Positions 9,741-22,652 of a stretch of 64,000 nucleotides of DNA are shown here, one piece after another. Positions within the stretch are counted from its first letter, which is position 1. Each line of letters begins with the position of its first letter. Source of the stretch: Ectobius pallidus (Eukaryota > Arthropoda > Insecta > Blattodea > Ectobiidae); the NCBI GenBank assembly GCA_964059195.1, contig CAXKWD010000005.1:142253686-142317685 (forward strand), given 5' to 3'. Position numbers and translations under genes: made by a program. The notes below the pieces were generated by a model that worked only from the letters and a program-made list of their open reading frames with translations, had not been told where the DNA came from and searched no databases.

Positions 9741-12123
9741 AGCTTCTATCTAAATTATATTTACCACGAAACCAACATTTCAACAATATATTTTGAGTTA
9801 GTGATATTCAAAATGTAACTTGTAATGTTAGCTTACTTCTGAATTTAATAAATTGCTGTGATTGCAAAATATAATGACAGAATACGGAATCAACATTTAC
9901 TTACAAGGAGTCACAAATTGATCAATGTAAGTAATATGGCCAGATATGCGTAATTTAAAATACATTTCGAAGTCTCTATTAAAAAAACAATCAACGTACA
10001 CTCTAACAACATGATCCCTTAATTGTACGAGACTTTATACAAACCAATGCCGGACTACGCAGAAAACAGTTGACAAATCGTTAGACTTCTAGTTTATTTC
10101 TTGTAATTTTACATTAAATTTTAATTCTTCTTCCAATTTCTTTTGGCCATAATTTTATTATCAAATTGAGGCAAACTACTGTATCCCATAGGGTTCGTAA
10201 TGAATTTAAGGGTTAAATATCGGTATTCACTTTATGTGCAGTAAGAACTTAAATAAAAATGTTTACTCTAGTATTGCTATTATATTAAATCTTATATTAT
10301 TTGTTCTACATTAAAAATTGTAATTACCAATTACGTTATGAAGACTTTATAAGGATATTTTGTTGTCTTGTATATATTTGTAGCTGATGTTGTCAAATGA
10401 AAAATAAATAAGTAGGAATTTTAATACGCAAATATTGTTATGTTTGTTCCACCGTAAAAATGTATATCGTATAGCAAAGCATAACTCATTAGTGCTTCCT
10501 ATGAAGTAGGAAATCGGCTTTGCATTTATATGTGTAGTAAGTGGAGATAGGTGATTGTTCCTCTAAAGTGCTGGTTTTGGAAACAATGATGAGTGAAGAG
10601 GCATGCGGTTTCAGCATGGCGGACGTTCCTCCCCAGCCCCGCGAGTTATGGATTTCCGAAAGCAGCTTTTAAAAATCAGGCAGGGTGGTGTAGTTTTTGT
10701 AGTTGTGATTTATGCATTTCATCTGCTTTGTGTTCTGCATCCTGTGTCTCCCCCTCCCTCCCATATGTATCACAGTTGCCTCGATATTCACGCATTCGTG
10801 CCTACATTGCATGTTCGAAAACTGTATCCAGTGCCCTGATTTTGACCTGGAATTACGCGTATAATTTGTGTTAATTTATTACACCGAACTACAACATAAA
10901 ATTGTCATCATGAATGTTCATGCACATTGCTAGGCTAATTTTTATGCTGTTTACAAATATGCTGTAGTTCAACTCCGCATTTTGATTTTATTATAGCAAG
11001 CCTAATCAATTAGGCCTACTATAGAGTAGAGTATACTCTACTATAAAGTAGAGTAGGCTATACAGTCTTTACTACGCTTATTTTCTCAAAGGACAGGGTT
11101 TGTATTTTTCTGTTCGAAGAATAATTTGCACATTTTTTGTCAATGGTAATACCCTCACCTTTAGTAGGGCTACATAATGCTAAAGTTTCTGGTTTTCCTG
11201 CGATCTCATCGTCACATCGTCATATTTCAAATTCTTGATACCAGTAGTGCAGCTTGCTCTTCTATGAAACATATAACAGCAGAGTGATATTGTCCGGAAA
11301 CCATAAAATTAAGGACCAACTGCTCATATGGCTTCATTTTTTCGTATACTTCTCATATTTTGGCAATTCTGACCTCAAAATCAAGATCTTCTAAGCCGAA
11401 CATTACTGTAGACTTTAATTCTCATTCTTTTAATTCCTCACGTATGGTTTACTCTTTTCTTAAGAACCCTAATCAAATTGGCCTCTCATACTGTATCACA
11501 TTTTGTATCCTATTCGTATGTTCCTTTTTTGTGGTATGCACACAAACTTTACTTCCTCTTCCTCTCAAATTTTCAGTAAATGTAATCACTTCACAGATGC
11601 CTAAACATGAAAATCGCACAACAATGTTTTAGAAGCGCCCAAGAGTGTATGTCCACACAGAACAGGGCACTCAAATTGGTATATTTTTCCTTTTTTGCTA
11701 TTTTTATTATTAGTATTTTTCCATAACTATGGGTTGTCCACAGAGACAAAGAGTACGAAACAACTAATTGAACATTCAAAGAAGTGTGTTCCTCAATCTG
11801 GCTACGGATCCTAGTCCAAAGTAATTTCAGTTAAGACAGATGGAGGTGTTCTTAATTTTGTTATGTGTTTTTGAGAAAAGTTGTAGCTGTACCTCTCACC
11901 CCTGCCATAAGTCCGATGACTTAAAGTTCTTTCAGACTGTACTTCTCACAATAGTAACTTAAGGGATGGTAGGATTATAGATGTCCTGCTTTTCCTTGTT
12001 GACTTCTTCGGGCTAAACTCGTTTACTTCAAACCCATATTAATATTTTTATATGTTACAGTCTTATAAATAAAATTAAAACAAAATTATGAGACTGTTAT
12101 TTTATGCAGTACTAAAAAGGAGG

Positions 12124-12428
12124 GGATACGCCGTAGCGTAGTGGTTGAGGCGCTGCGCTACAAACCGGAAAGTCGCGGGTTCGATTCACGATGAGGTCGT
12201 TCGAGTTTTTCAATTGGCCTAATCCTTCTGGTGGCACTATGGCCCTGGGGTCAACTCAGCCTCTAACAGAAATGAGTACCAGGAGCAATCCTGGGGGTAA
12301 AAGCGACCGGTGCGTAAGGCTTACAACATTACCACCTTCATCTACCGAATGTCTACAAAATCTTGGAGCCTCAACTTCCTGGAACCCTCTGGGCCTCCAT
12401 GGCCTGTAATAGGGAACACTTTACTTTT
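12124..12428 (+). mobile_element. tRNA-derived SINE, intact, 14-bp target duplication
   Basis: The head carries a pol III A box TAGCGTAGTGG (12134-12144) and B box GGTTCGATTCA (12178-12188). The copy is flanked by TACTAAAAAGGAGG at 12110-12123 and 12429-12442. The perfect duplication defines both ends and points to LINE-driven retrotransposition. The body is non-coding, although one frame stays open by chance for 72 codons. Confidence 0.88.
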
Positions 12429-12442
12429 TACTAAAAAGGAGG

Positions 12443-13557
12443 CGATTTTGAAAAAAAAATTAAAACAAATACTGTAATACGTACTTGTGGGTTGAATATT
12501 TGAACCTCCTTCAGAGTTCTTGGATTCATAAGACTTTGTATATTTGAATGGAAGATTTGTTTAGACCCACAGGGCAACATAATTCTTGTTTAAAAAATAT
12601 ATATTTTCCTTTATTTAACTAGGCCTACTTCAGTTCATTACTGGAATCATTGAATTATTTTACGTAGTTACTTTATAGGTGTAATTATTTGTAACTTATG
12701 CACAGTAAATTAGTAAAATAAAACAACTAGAAATAAAAGGTTTGCTATTATGAGTGAAATTTCCTGGTCTATGGTTTACCATCCATAGTTCATCAATTAT
12801 TTATTTTTTAATATACTCGCGAGGTTTTCATATCCGATGACAGGATAATGGAGTGTTGCTGCATATCATTAATTTAATAGGTATTATGTCCTCTATCCTA
12901 TAATGCAGTTATTGGACGGTACTTTTTTCGCGCTCACTGTAATAATGCTAATAATAACGGACCCAGCAGCACATTTTGAGGATTACTCGTCTGAAAACTC
13001 AGAGCGGAAGCGACTCTATGCTGCAATGAGCGAAGTAATTTACATAGTTAATGTAATTCAATTTAATAATTCAGTACGTCATATTTTAAGTGAAATATTT
13101 ACCCACTAACTACATTTTCCTCTATATATTCTTTCGTTAATAGATGTTAGAAAATAATGGTGTGGAACATATGATTGTATGCAATTTCATATTTTAAAAA
13201 ATAATATTGGAACCTCTGTTCCAAAAGAGTTGTATAAAAAACATTTATTCCCTTATATCGTCTGAACTATCTTCATTCTTCATTCTCTTTACTTCTTACC
13301 TTACATTGGACATTATCCTTACTTTCCTACTTTTTATTATACCTATTTCATATTTGTGTTATTGTAAGTACATGATGTATTGCTAGTATAGTTGCTATAC
13401 TATAGTCTATATACTATAGTTGCTATAGTCATGTAATTGGATGTATGCCTGTAATGTTCATTCTTGTTTAAATAAATAAAATCAATTCCTTAGAACTTTT
13501 ATAGATAAGTGCTAATTGTCACTTTACTTTTAAACAATTTGGCATAGTAGTGTAACT
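12443..13557. other. AT-rich intergenic sequence, nothing recognised
   Basis: I see no gene or element boundary. A short nested inverted repeat of TATAGTTGCTATA words lies just upstream of 13.43 kb (13381-13430). Confidence 0.45.
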
Positions 13558-13790
13558 ATCGAACCCCGGTGCCTCCTAGGATTTTTCTGAGGTAAGGATA
13601 CAAACTGATACAAACTGAGAAGATACTTGATTGAGAAGTGGCGGCTCCGGTCACGGAAACAGTCATTAATGGGCGTGAGTGTCGGCATGCTGACCACATG
13701 CCCCCAATCCTGCCGACTGCCTATGGTAGTTGACTTAGGTGTTGGATGGTAGGCCTAGTCCCTCTAGGGATGTAGCACCATGGAGTTAAA
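13558..13790 (+). mobile_element. SINE relic, same family as 51859-52180
   Basis: It begins with the B-box side (GAACCCCGGTGCCTCC) and contains GTCGGCATGCTGACCACATG and CTAGGGATGTAGCACCATGG, the reverse complement of matching words in the SINE at 51859-52180. The tRNA A-box end is missing and internal insertions are present. Confidence 0.7.
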
Positions 13791-15814
13791 TTTTTATTAG
13801 TTTAGTATTATAACTATATAGACATAAAATAGTACGGAGTCACGCGGCTGCTACTAAATCCTTTCTGCAAAATTGTGAAATAAGGCGTCCATTTTTAAGA
13901 GAATTATCACCAATCATATATTTAATTTTCGTGCTTGTGTATTGGTCTCTTTCCAATGGTCTCAATCACATCCAAACGCCTGCGCATAAATTAAACGAAA
14001 TTTCTTATTTTGAAGTAAATTTTGAATAGAACGCTTCAGGAAAGTTCAGTAGGCCTATGGATATTTCTGACGTAACCTAATATTGATTTTTCAATTCAAA
14101 ATTACGAAAATGCTAAGAATAATATTTATTTCAATTTTATATTTTGCGAGATTTCGGTAGAATTGGTCTAAGTATTTCAAATTGTGTGTTACTGACTAGT
14201 AGTCTTGCTTTCATATGTTACTGTCGCTTTGCATAAACGTGGGTGTTGTCTTGTACAATCGTGTGGCACGGTTCTTTTTATTTTCGTCGTGAAAATCGTG
14301 TAATTACATTTTAAGATAAGCACCGAGAAACGTCTATGAAATGTGCATAAATTATTTTGACCATTCCACTCATGCTTTAGAAATTAGATACAGACCAGTC
14401 ATGTGTAAGAATGCGTTCCACATTAGTCCGTTTCGTTCAGTCTTGTTCGAAACCTCATTATCACCTCCTGTGAAGATGGTAAATAGGATAACCCTATTAA
14501 CATGAATGAAATGCATTTATTCTTACCTGCATAATAATTATATTTCGAGAAACAAAAGTTATCGGTACACAGTGCTTGAAGCTATTACAGTAATAAATTT
14601 AAGTTTTCTCTTAAAACCTTGTCTGTAAATAAAGTGCACCACGATTAAATCTATTCAGAATTATCATAGGTAATCCCACGAGAGTTGACGAGTTTATCGA
14701 TAGATTAGTGACTGCTTTGTTGTATAAAAACAAAACGAACAGGTGCGAGATCACCCTACTATGAACCAACCATCCATGAATCGATTCGAGTTACCATGTT
14801 GTAGCCAGGGTTATCAATGGTGAATATAAGACATAGTTAACTTCATTCAGATAAGCTAACAGCAGAACAGAATAAAAGCACACGAATTGGCTTACACCGA
14901 AACGAAATTTTGTTTTAAATCAATGTACGTTTCTGTTATTTTAATTTCCAATCAAGTTATGTTGTATAAAATAATCTGTTTTCGTGTTGATGAATGGCAG
15001 CCATAATTCCATTTTCTTATTTTGTTATTTTTGGTAGAACATTATAAAAAATGAGACCAGATGATTGTTTTCAATAATTTAACAAAACCGCTGACTAAAA
15101 AATAACAATTATAAATGCTTAATTTTATAAATGCCCTGATGGTAATGTAAGAACATTAAATGACCTAGGGACAAAATTCCAGTCTTTAAGGTATATTTTC
15201 TAGAAAAATGTTGATCAATCCTGCAAGAATAAAAATAAATAAATATACTTATTGATATATATTTCACAGACTAGAATACAGGATATATTTTTGGCATTTG
15301 GGCAAAACTGTTATTTTATTTAAATTTCACTTTCTGCAATAGAATGGTTAATATTGCGGCAGTAAAATGTAATAATGTAGGTACGTGCAATCCAGGAACG
15401 AATGGTTTAACGAATGCTAAATCCTGGGGGGGGGGGAAGAGGCTAAGTTGATGAAGTAGGCTACACCTAGCGAACATGAAAGGATAGAATAAAGTGGAAA
15501 GAGGCTGCAGACAAAGCTTTGAGAGTGGAAAGCACTGGAGAGAGAACAAAAGCGGGTGATTGAGGGACGTCACACACTTGTCATGACCACATGATATCAC
15601 TGCGTGAAGGAGTGCACTGAGGGTCCCGAGGGAGCCCCTTCATTCCAGATTGAGCTGCCTCCAATGCTGCATCCCACTAGCTTCACTACATCTTGTTTCT
15701 CACAAGATAAAGTACGTCCTATCAAAATATGTATTCTATTTCCTCTCTAAGAACAAAGCTCAAGTGACAAAAACCAGTGTTTCTGTCTCACTCTTACGTC
15801 ATATGAGATATGTG
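13791..15814. other. AT-rich intergenic sequence, nothing recognised
   Basis: There is no long open frame or clear element. A G11 run lies near 15427. I could not connect any part of it with a known family. Confidence 0.45.
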
Positions 15815-16231
15815 CTATAGTATATCCCAAATAAGTTTGATCCTGTTCAAAACAAAGGGGAGGAGAACTCACAGAGAGTTCGCGGGAAATTCGCATCATG
15901 TGACAAAACGTGATTGGTTAATGTCATTAGCATGCGCCATTACCAGGGTGTGGCTTGCTAGTGGAGAAGTAGTGTTCGTAAGTTCATGCAACAATAATAT
16001 CAACATTTACACGTGAAATAACAAACTCTCATTGGCATCGTCATCATTATAGTATATCAATTAGCAAACAAAACAAAGGATTAATTGTTTACGATGACCC
16101 TGCGGGTGAGTTGTACTGAGAATAAACAAACTACCATTATCACGATGATGACATGCGTTCTCACGTGCGGACTATGACAGCCACGCCTCTTTGTTTTGAA
16201 CAGGATCATTCTTACTTGGGATATAATATAG
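15815..16231. mobile_element. MITE with about 46-bp imperfect terminal inverted repeats
   Basis: The left end CTATAGTATATCCCAA and the right end (reverse complement CTATATTATATCCCAA) stay complementary through GATCCTGTTCAAAACAAAG, with about five mismatches. The 417-bp interior has no transposase. The superfamily is not assigned because no convincing target duplication is visible; TA is possible. Confidence 0.7.
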
Positions 16232-17120
16232 ATTGGGACAGACGAACATGTTTCTTTTCTTTAGCTTTGTTCTTATGGTGAAAACATTATAGGCCTATTT
16301 CTAACATGAGAAGAGTTCTTATTGGTTAGTTCTCAAGAAAGCGAATGCAAGTGCCAATATTGCGCCGCTAAACAACTCTGTTAAGCTGAGACCCAAAATA
16401 TATTTCTTTTTTTTTTGGGGGGGGGGTTCAAGAAGTTATATAAGCAGCATCTCTAAACAATGATTTGTGGCTGTGAACACTAGACTGAATTTTTGTCTAT
16501 CCTTAACTGGAGGCTAAGGTTCACCCGAAACGAAAATAGATAACTATAGCAATCGATATGGTGGTCGATGTTGACCACATTTTCGGCAGAATCTTTTTCA
16601 TAATTTCCAGAGACCTCAACGGTTGTAATAATGGTTATAGATAGTATTGTAAATCTAAAGTTTGCCTTAGTATCTGTTGACTCTAATATTTCATTTCACC
16701 TTCTTGATTAGTGTTCGATTGATCGCTGCGCGAAACTGACATGTTTTTACTCGTAGGCCTACATCATGCGGGTCACGCGGAGAGAAAATGACGCTCATTG
16801 ATTTCATATTTTTGGCTAGAAAATTAGAAACGTTCAACTTTCGTTGTATGCGGTATGAGTGGATGGAAAATATAGAATGGAATTATGTGTAATGGCAGTC
16901 GTCGATGTCATTTGGCCCAATTTAAGCTAATGGTTTATAGAAATATGGAGCAAACATTTGATAGTGGAATATCGACTTTACTATTGCTAACTGATCATTT
17001 GTCTCGTTAGACGGGAAATAATTCATGAAAATGTATATGTTCTGTATACACTAGTATTTTTGCTAGATCGTTGGATGTGTATCTATCCATACAGTTGTAA
17101 TTTTGCGCGCTTATGATCAG
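16232..17120. other. Intergenic sequence with a T/G homopolymer junction
   Basis: T10 runs directly into G10 near 16408-16428. The rest shows no gene or element. Confidence 0.4.
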
Positions 17121-17180
<60 letters not shown>

Positions 17181-17181
17181 T
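17121..17181. repeat. (ATA)n microsatellite, about 20 units
   Basis: An uninterrupted trinucleotide run. Its minus strand reads as poly-Tyr inside a spurious frame. Confidence 0.95.
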
Positions 17182-17515
17182 TTATTTTCCTCATTGCCAT
17201 ACATAATGTACAGATTGAGATGTCGTGGTTTAGAATACAATTTAATTTAATTTATAACATTATTAAAACAGTAATTTAAGAAATATTTAAAATTTAATAT
17301 TATAAATTTGGGTTATTGGGTTATTTGGGTTATTGTTACTTTACATAGTCTACAATAATATGTCGAGTTGTCGCCTCTTATTTATATTTCTAGCCGTTTT
17401 ATCTCTTATTATTTTATTGTTTATTTTTTCGAATACTTTACAAATACAATGTTTTGACCATATAGGGCTTATACTGACAACTAGCCATGTACTTTGAGGA
17501 AAGTTATATATTCTA

Positions 17516-18029
17516 CGAGGGTCGACCAGAAAGTAAAGAACGATTTGGCATAACTAAATAATAACGAAATATATCAACACAAAACTTGATTTACAATTAT
17601 ACAGAACCTTACTCTATTTCTCAACGTAATCGCCATTGCTGTCAAGGCATTTATTGTAACGTGGTACCAGTTTTTTTTAATGCCAATGTTATATTCTTCT
17701 ACCGCCTATTCTTCTGAGCCTGGAGTTTCTGCCAAGAAGACCAAGAATAAATGCAAGGGCCTATTGTGCAACTCTTCGACGATTTCGACGCGCTATCCAA
17801 AACAAGAGACGTGAAAAGTTGTTTGAAAAGGTGTTTTTGAATCACGACAAGATATTTGGCTGCTCAAACATAGGCACAACTTCAACGTTTTAAGTGGGAA
17901 TTTTTTGGACATCCTCCTTACAGCCCTGACGTAGCACCCAGCGATATTCACTTGTTTTCGAAACTAATGGATTTTTTGGGTGGAAAAGAGTTCCCAAACC
18001 GATGGAGTACTCAAAGAGGCAGTGCCATA
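17516..18029. pseudogene. Scrambled mariner transposase relic
   Basis: The left end is a mariner-like terminal repeat (CGAGGGTCGACCAGAAAGT after TA). At 17614-17670 the minus strand encodes a mariner C-terminus and stop, LVPRYNKCLDSNGDYVEK. From 17762 onward the plus strand instead encodes interior mariner sequence: YCATLRRFRRAIQNKRR, then KWEFFGHPPYSPDVAPSD, which carries the third catalytic Asp, then GVLKEAVP. There are internal stops and frameshifts and the N-terminal half is missing. The opposite orientation of the two parts implies an internal inversion or two abutting fragments. Inactive. Confidence 0.82.
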
Positions 18030-21000
18030 ATAATAATAATAGGAATAATAGTATATTAATAAAAATAGACATGATAGTATAATAATTGAAATATAATAGC
18101 CTATTAAGAGTATTAAAATAACACAACAGCGATAATATTAACGATAGTAGTAATTTATTTATTTTGTGAGAAATTAAGTACGGTACAAAATACAAAAAAT
18201 TACAAAATACAATATAAATTATAAAAATACGTAAAAGTTAATAAAGTGATTTACATCCGAAAGAGCTAAATGTTCGGGCTCGGGTACAGGACCAATTTTT
18301 AAAACTTTATAAAAAAAGTAGTCTACAAAAAGAAAGGTATATGAGAGAGCTAAAATACAAACAAAATCACAAAAACAAAAGAAAAAATAACAAAAACACA
18401 ATAAAATATACCGGTATATAAAAATACATAAGAAAATGAGAAAATTTGTTTTATAACATATCTTATTCTATTCTTAAATCTATGTACATTCATTTGATAT
18501 ATATTTTGACATTTTTAAATATTTAACTAAAACCTTGTTTTAGCGCTGCTGATGTATTATACTGAATTGAAATTAAGGGTGAGGAGGAAATTCGTCTTAT
18601 GTTATGAGAGTGAAAGCGTGTTTTAAAATTAGGATTATGTTTATGGGTAAAAAATTAAAATTTGTGTATGAACAATATCTTATATGTATATTTATTGAGT
18701 GATTTCCTCATTTCTGAGGTTAAACTCCACCAACACAACAACTCTATTACATTAACATTTGTTTATAAGTTCATTAATTTCTAACCAAATTTTAGATTAC
18801 AATTAACCCAAATTTTTACATATTTTAATAAAATTAACATATTTCCAAAGAATGTTCAATGTGTTGCATGGTACCACTTATCCCTGTCCGTTGCATCTTC
18901 TGGGTTTAACTGAAAATTTTGTAAGGAGTCTCGAACGCAAATGAACAATATCTAATGCAGTAAATTCAGAGAAAATAAGTTTAGTTGGGCAATCCAAAAA
19001 TTTCTTTAAACAATGTTTATTACACGTTTGTGTAGTAATAATAAAGTAACGATAGTAGTAATGTTCTTTATTACAACATTCCTGCTTCATCTAGGCCCGG
19101 CCGACATCTAAGAAATATCTTCCGAGTCATAGGCCAGTTGTATTCATTTAAGAGTTTACCAATGTAATGCCTTCTTTCATCATAGGATCTCCGTTTGAAA
19201 GCTTACTTCGTTCTACAGACTGAAAGTGTTTTTAGTAAAATAAAGAGGTTGCCTGCTCTGGGATCCCACGTGTACTTACAAGATAACACGATTAAAACAA
19301 ATGAGAAACGGCAAAGAGGATTATTTTTTTCTCCCGCTGAAGATAATTTAAATGAGAAATTGCAAGGACTTAGCAGACAGGCATTTTCTGCCATCTTGAT
19401 GTGCTAGGCGTAGTGTATTTAAATATAGGCTACCACTCTGGATTTACGCACTGCTGTTGTGGATTACAGAAGATAAAGTATTTCGGATTACACTGGACCT
19501 AGATGGTGAAACTGCTCACAATAACATTAATACTGTAGCAAATATTGAACAACATGAACATTTGTTTGCATTTTTATGAAAGTAGGAAATTTGGTTTATT
19601 GTCTTGAATAAATGAATGAATGATTACTTTACGATCTTTTCACATTATTTTTTCATTAAGCCTCCATTCGAATGAGCACATGATCGTGATCTGGGGCAGT
19701 TCAGAAATAGATACAAATACTTTAAATAAAAATATAATCTATTAAAGTCATTTACAATATTATTAGGAAGGAAAATGTACAAAAAGAATTAAAAAAGAAA
19801 CATAAATAAATGTTTATATATAAACTTAATTATTTTCTTAAATTTATAATAGCTCAGGTTAATTAATTCAATGTTATTTTAAAAATTGTAACTGATTTAT
19901 CTGGGACGAGAACTAGAGCTGTGTTTTAGACCTGTAGATGTAAAAGTTTAGGTTCGATTAAAGGATTTGTTTGGATTCGTCTTTTATAAAATGTATGTGG
20001 ATGTGGTTGTGATTTAAAGGTTGTATTTCTATCAGTGTACCTTTAAAATATATTTATAAATTTGATAGACACTATTATTAATATGAATTTCTACGGATAG
20101 TTCAGACATTTAGATAGACAAATTATAATAATACGTTTATGAAGCGAAATGAATGGTGAAAGAATAATTTTCGAAGCTCCACCCCATCCAATAAAAGTCA
20201 TTATTATTCTAATTGCTAATTGCTAAAAAATAAAGCTGAGTTAAGTGAAACATCAGTGATTGTTCATGAGGAAAATCCATCTTAATCTTACACAAAAAGG
20301 GTAGTTTTTACATTTAATTTGAGATCTACTTGTATTTTATGGCACCCTACATCGGTTTGCGATATGTTTTATGGTTTATGAATATACATATAATATAAAA
20401 ATAAATAAAATGTAAAAGGAGAGGATTGAGCAAATATTAAACTTGACAAAATACAATGTTTTGTAAGCTTCAGCTTTTTCTCTCGTTAATGATATGAAAA
20501 TTTGCGGATTGAAAGTAATTGCTTTATTTTCGATTAAAATAAGCATTATTTGTTAAATTCATTCGTATTAATTCGTAATTTATATAAATCAATAGTTAAT
20601 TATTAAAAAAGTGGGTGAAATGTGATTAAAATTAATGGGCACAACTATATCGTAAATCTGACTCTGCCTGAAGGCCCCCACGTCAGCATTACGGCTTTAC
20701 AGTGGATTTGAAAAAATGCAGCTAGAGTTTCCCATGATTTCAGTCTGCGGTCGTGTATTGCGTGAGCTGCAAACTACAGCAAGGATGATATGGGATTTGT
20801 TTTGCATTAACAATTTATTCTATCCATTTAACTGTATACTGTACGCTCTACGTAGAATTTGTGTGTCTGTGTGTGTACAACCATCCATAAAAAACCACCA
20901 CTTAGACCTAGTTGTTAAAAAACCGTGAAAATAAAAGTATCGGCTATATTTTTCATTTTAAATACAATGAATATTGTTTATTGTTTCAATGGCAGTCATA

Positions 21001-21207
21001 TAAAAAGTTTGAATCGAGGTTAAAAAGTACCGTACATTAAATTATTAAGTATAAAGTTAGCATATAACAGGTAAAATATTCAGATATAAAATTCCAAAAC
21101 AGCCGGTCAGTTAGAAATCAGTCCCTTGAATTGAGACCTGGTTATATGTTACCGGCAATGTTGAAATTTCATTAGTGTTGTAAACATTGCCTAGAGAGTT
21201 AATGAAG
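18030..21207. other. AT-rich intergenic sequence, nothing recognised
   Basis: A- and T-rich stretches with several short frames (for example near 18.9 and 19.2 kb) that match no family I know. No element boundaries were identified. Confidence 0.4.
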
Positions 21208-21221
21208 ATTTAAATATCAAT

Positions 21222-21564
21222 ATCCCGGCTATGGCATTGAATTTTTCATTCTGACTTCACGTGTCCATCTTAGCCTGCACACGGCCAGTGTGAAAGAATT
21301 ATCATTCCACTGTGACCTACTAGTGGTTTACTATAAAGCCCGGGTCTTTAAGCACTTACAGCTTGTAAGTCGCCACTAGGTTCGTATCTCATATTGAGAA
21401 CGCCTGGTGGTATTCTGGGATTGTGAGTCAGTTGGAGAATATAATGTTGTTCCGGCACGTTGCCATGGTAGCTCAGTTGGTTAGAGCATCGGCACGGAGA
21501 GCCGAAGATCCTGGTTCATATCCCGGCTATGGTATTGAATTTTTCATTATGACTTCACGTGTCC
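21222..21564 (+). mobile_element. Dimeric tRNA-derived SINE with 14-bp target duplication
   Basis: The insertion is bounded by ATTTAAATATCAAT at 21208-21221 and 21565-21578. A module of about 43 bp, from ATCCCGGCTATGG to CACGTGTCC, starts the insert and recurs at its right end after the tRNA-like head. This fits a 5'-truncated monomer fused to a full-length one. The spacer between them has an AGTGGTTTACTATAAAGC patch. Confidence 0.75.
21462..21534 (+). tRNA. tRNA-like SINE head (pseudo-tRNA, loop reads GGA)
   Basis: 73 nt fold by hand into a full cloverleaf: 7-bp acceptor with two G-T pairs, D arm GCTC/GAGC, anticodon arm TCGGC/GCCGA and a T arm with one mismatch. The A box is TAGCTCAGTTGG and the B box GGTTCATATCC. 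Position 33 is C rather than the near-universal T, and a GGA (Ser) anticodon lacks the long variable arm of tRNA-Ser. I read it as the promoter head of a SINE, not a working tRNA gene. Confidence 0.55.
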
Positions 21565-21936
21565 ATTTAAATATCAATGTTTATAAAACAGAGCTATATC
21601 GACTTGTTTCAATTAAAAATGTATTGACTCCACCTTGTCAATACTAAAGTCCTTATAACATGTTTTCACTGAGGATGACCACAAGTTGCTCGAAATATAT
21701 CTGAATTCCACATTTTAAGGACTTTAGTGTTGACAATACATTGAAGATTTAAATAACCGAATATCAAATGATTTTTATTAATTTTTTATACTATTGGTGT
21801 ACTGCATTCGAAACTTAGAAAAAAAATTTAGATAATTCCGATTAAACATATAAACATGAAATCCAATGTTTGATAAACAGAATTTTTATCCATCAAAAGC
21901 TAATAATACCATTTTTAAAGCCAAACCCACTATTTT

Positions 21937-22111
21937 AACAATTAAGGAATCGCGCACAATGTGCGTTATCTTAACCTAAGACTTAACCTATCCAGTCCTG
22001 AACCCGGGAAAGGGATTTTTCACTACTGAAAAATCCCCGACCCGGCCGGGAATCGAACACGGCCGCCGGAGTGGAAGGCAGGCGCGCTACCGACTCACCC
22101 ACGGCGACGGA
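21937..22111 (-). mobile_element. tRNA-derived SINE, 15-bp target duplication
   Basis: It is flanked by CAAACCCACTATTTT at 21922-21936 and 22112-22126. On the minus strand the head starts GTCGCCGTGGGTGAGTCGG, and the B box is GTTCGATTCCCGG. A related, more worn copy lies at 51566-51694. Confidence 0.85.
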
Positions 22112-22441
22112 CAAACCCACTATTTTTAAGTTTGTAAGTACTCCCAATAAAATTTCGAACTCCTACAAGACTCTTTCACCTAGAGGTCTGACATTTTCAC
22201 CATACGTTCTCCATGACCCGGGGAGTGTCTGTGTGAAAAGTTTATTGTGATAGCACAGTCGGTTCGGCCAAAATTTAAAATTGACAAGCAACATTTTATT
22301 TTATTTTAGACATATAGGCTTATTCATTAGCCATTCTCAGGAATCATTTATGAGGCCGTTAATGAATGCCCATATACTTAAAAGAGTTAAATTATTATTC
22401 TTTTTTATATATAAGACGATATGATAGCCCTTGCAGTTATA

Positions 22442-22652
22442 CAGAGTGTTTCTAAAGTGACTTTCTATTTTGCGAAGTAATAGGAATTGAAAAATCGTTA
22501 CTACGTGGCGCCCATCAATGTCTCAATTGTTCGGGATTATCTCAACTTTTGCTTTCCCAGACGTTGGATTGGCCGTGTAGAACCTCAATTATGGACAGCA
22601 TGTTCACTTGATTTAACACCCTTGAATTTTCTTTTTGCCTGGGGATTCTGAA
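22442..22652 (+). pseudogene. Transposase C-terminal relic (Tc1/mariner-like, DUF4817-associated type)
   Basis: A TIR-like CAGAGTGTTTCTAAAGTGAC after TA is followed by a short coding remnant translating as FPRRWIGRVEPQLWTACS then LDLTPLNFLF. That resembles the catalytic-core end of the arthropod transposase family whose N-terminus carries a DUF4817 helix-turn-helix. No start, N-terminal half or second TIR is present. Confidence 0.6.

Larger units (their letters stand above)
8746..12109. other. AT-rich intergenic sequence without recognisable genes
   Basis: The stretch contains a degenerate SINE (9298-9430), an AT-palindromic patch (about 9625-9740), a short palindrome AGTAGAGTATACTCTACT at 11025-11042, and a slightly GC-richer patch at 10590-10850 with short overlapping open frames that match nothing I know. 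Nothing else stands out. Confidence 0.45.

Noticed and set aside
10593..10874. Possible host coding exon in a GC-richer patch
   Set aside because: Overlapping frames of similar length, no splice or domain evidence.
17007..17240. Minus-strand frame with a long Tyr run
   Set aside because: It is the (ATA)n microsatellite in translation.
21462..21534. Functional tRNA-Ser(GGA)
   Set aside because: No long variable arm, C33, and the flanks show it heads a SINE with target duplications.
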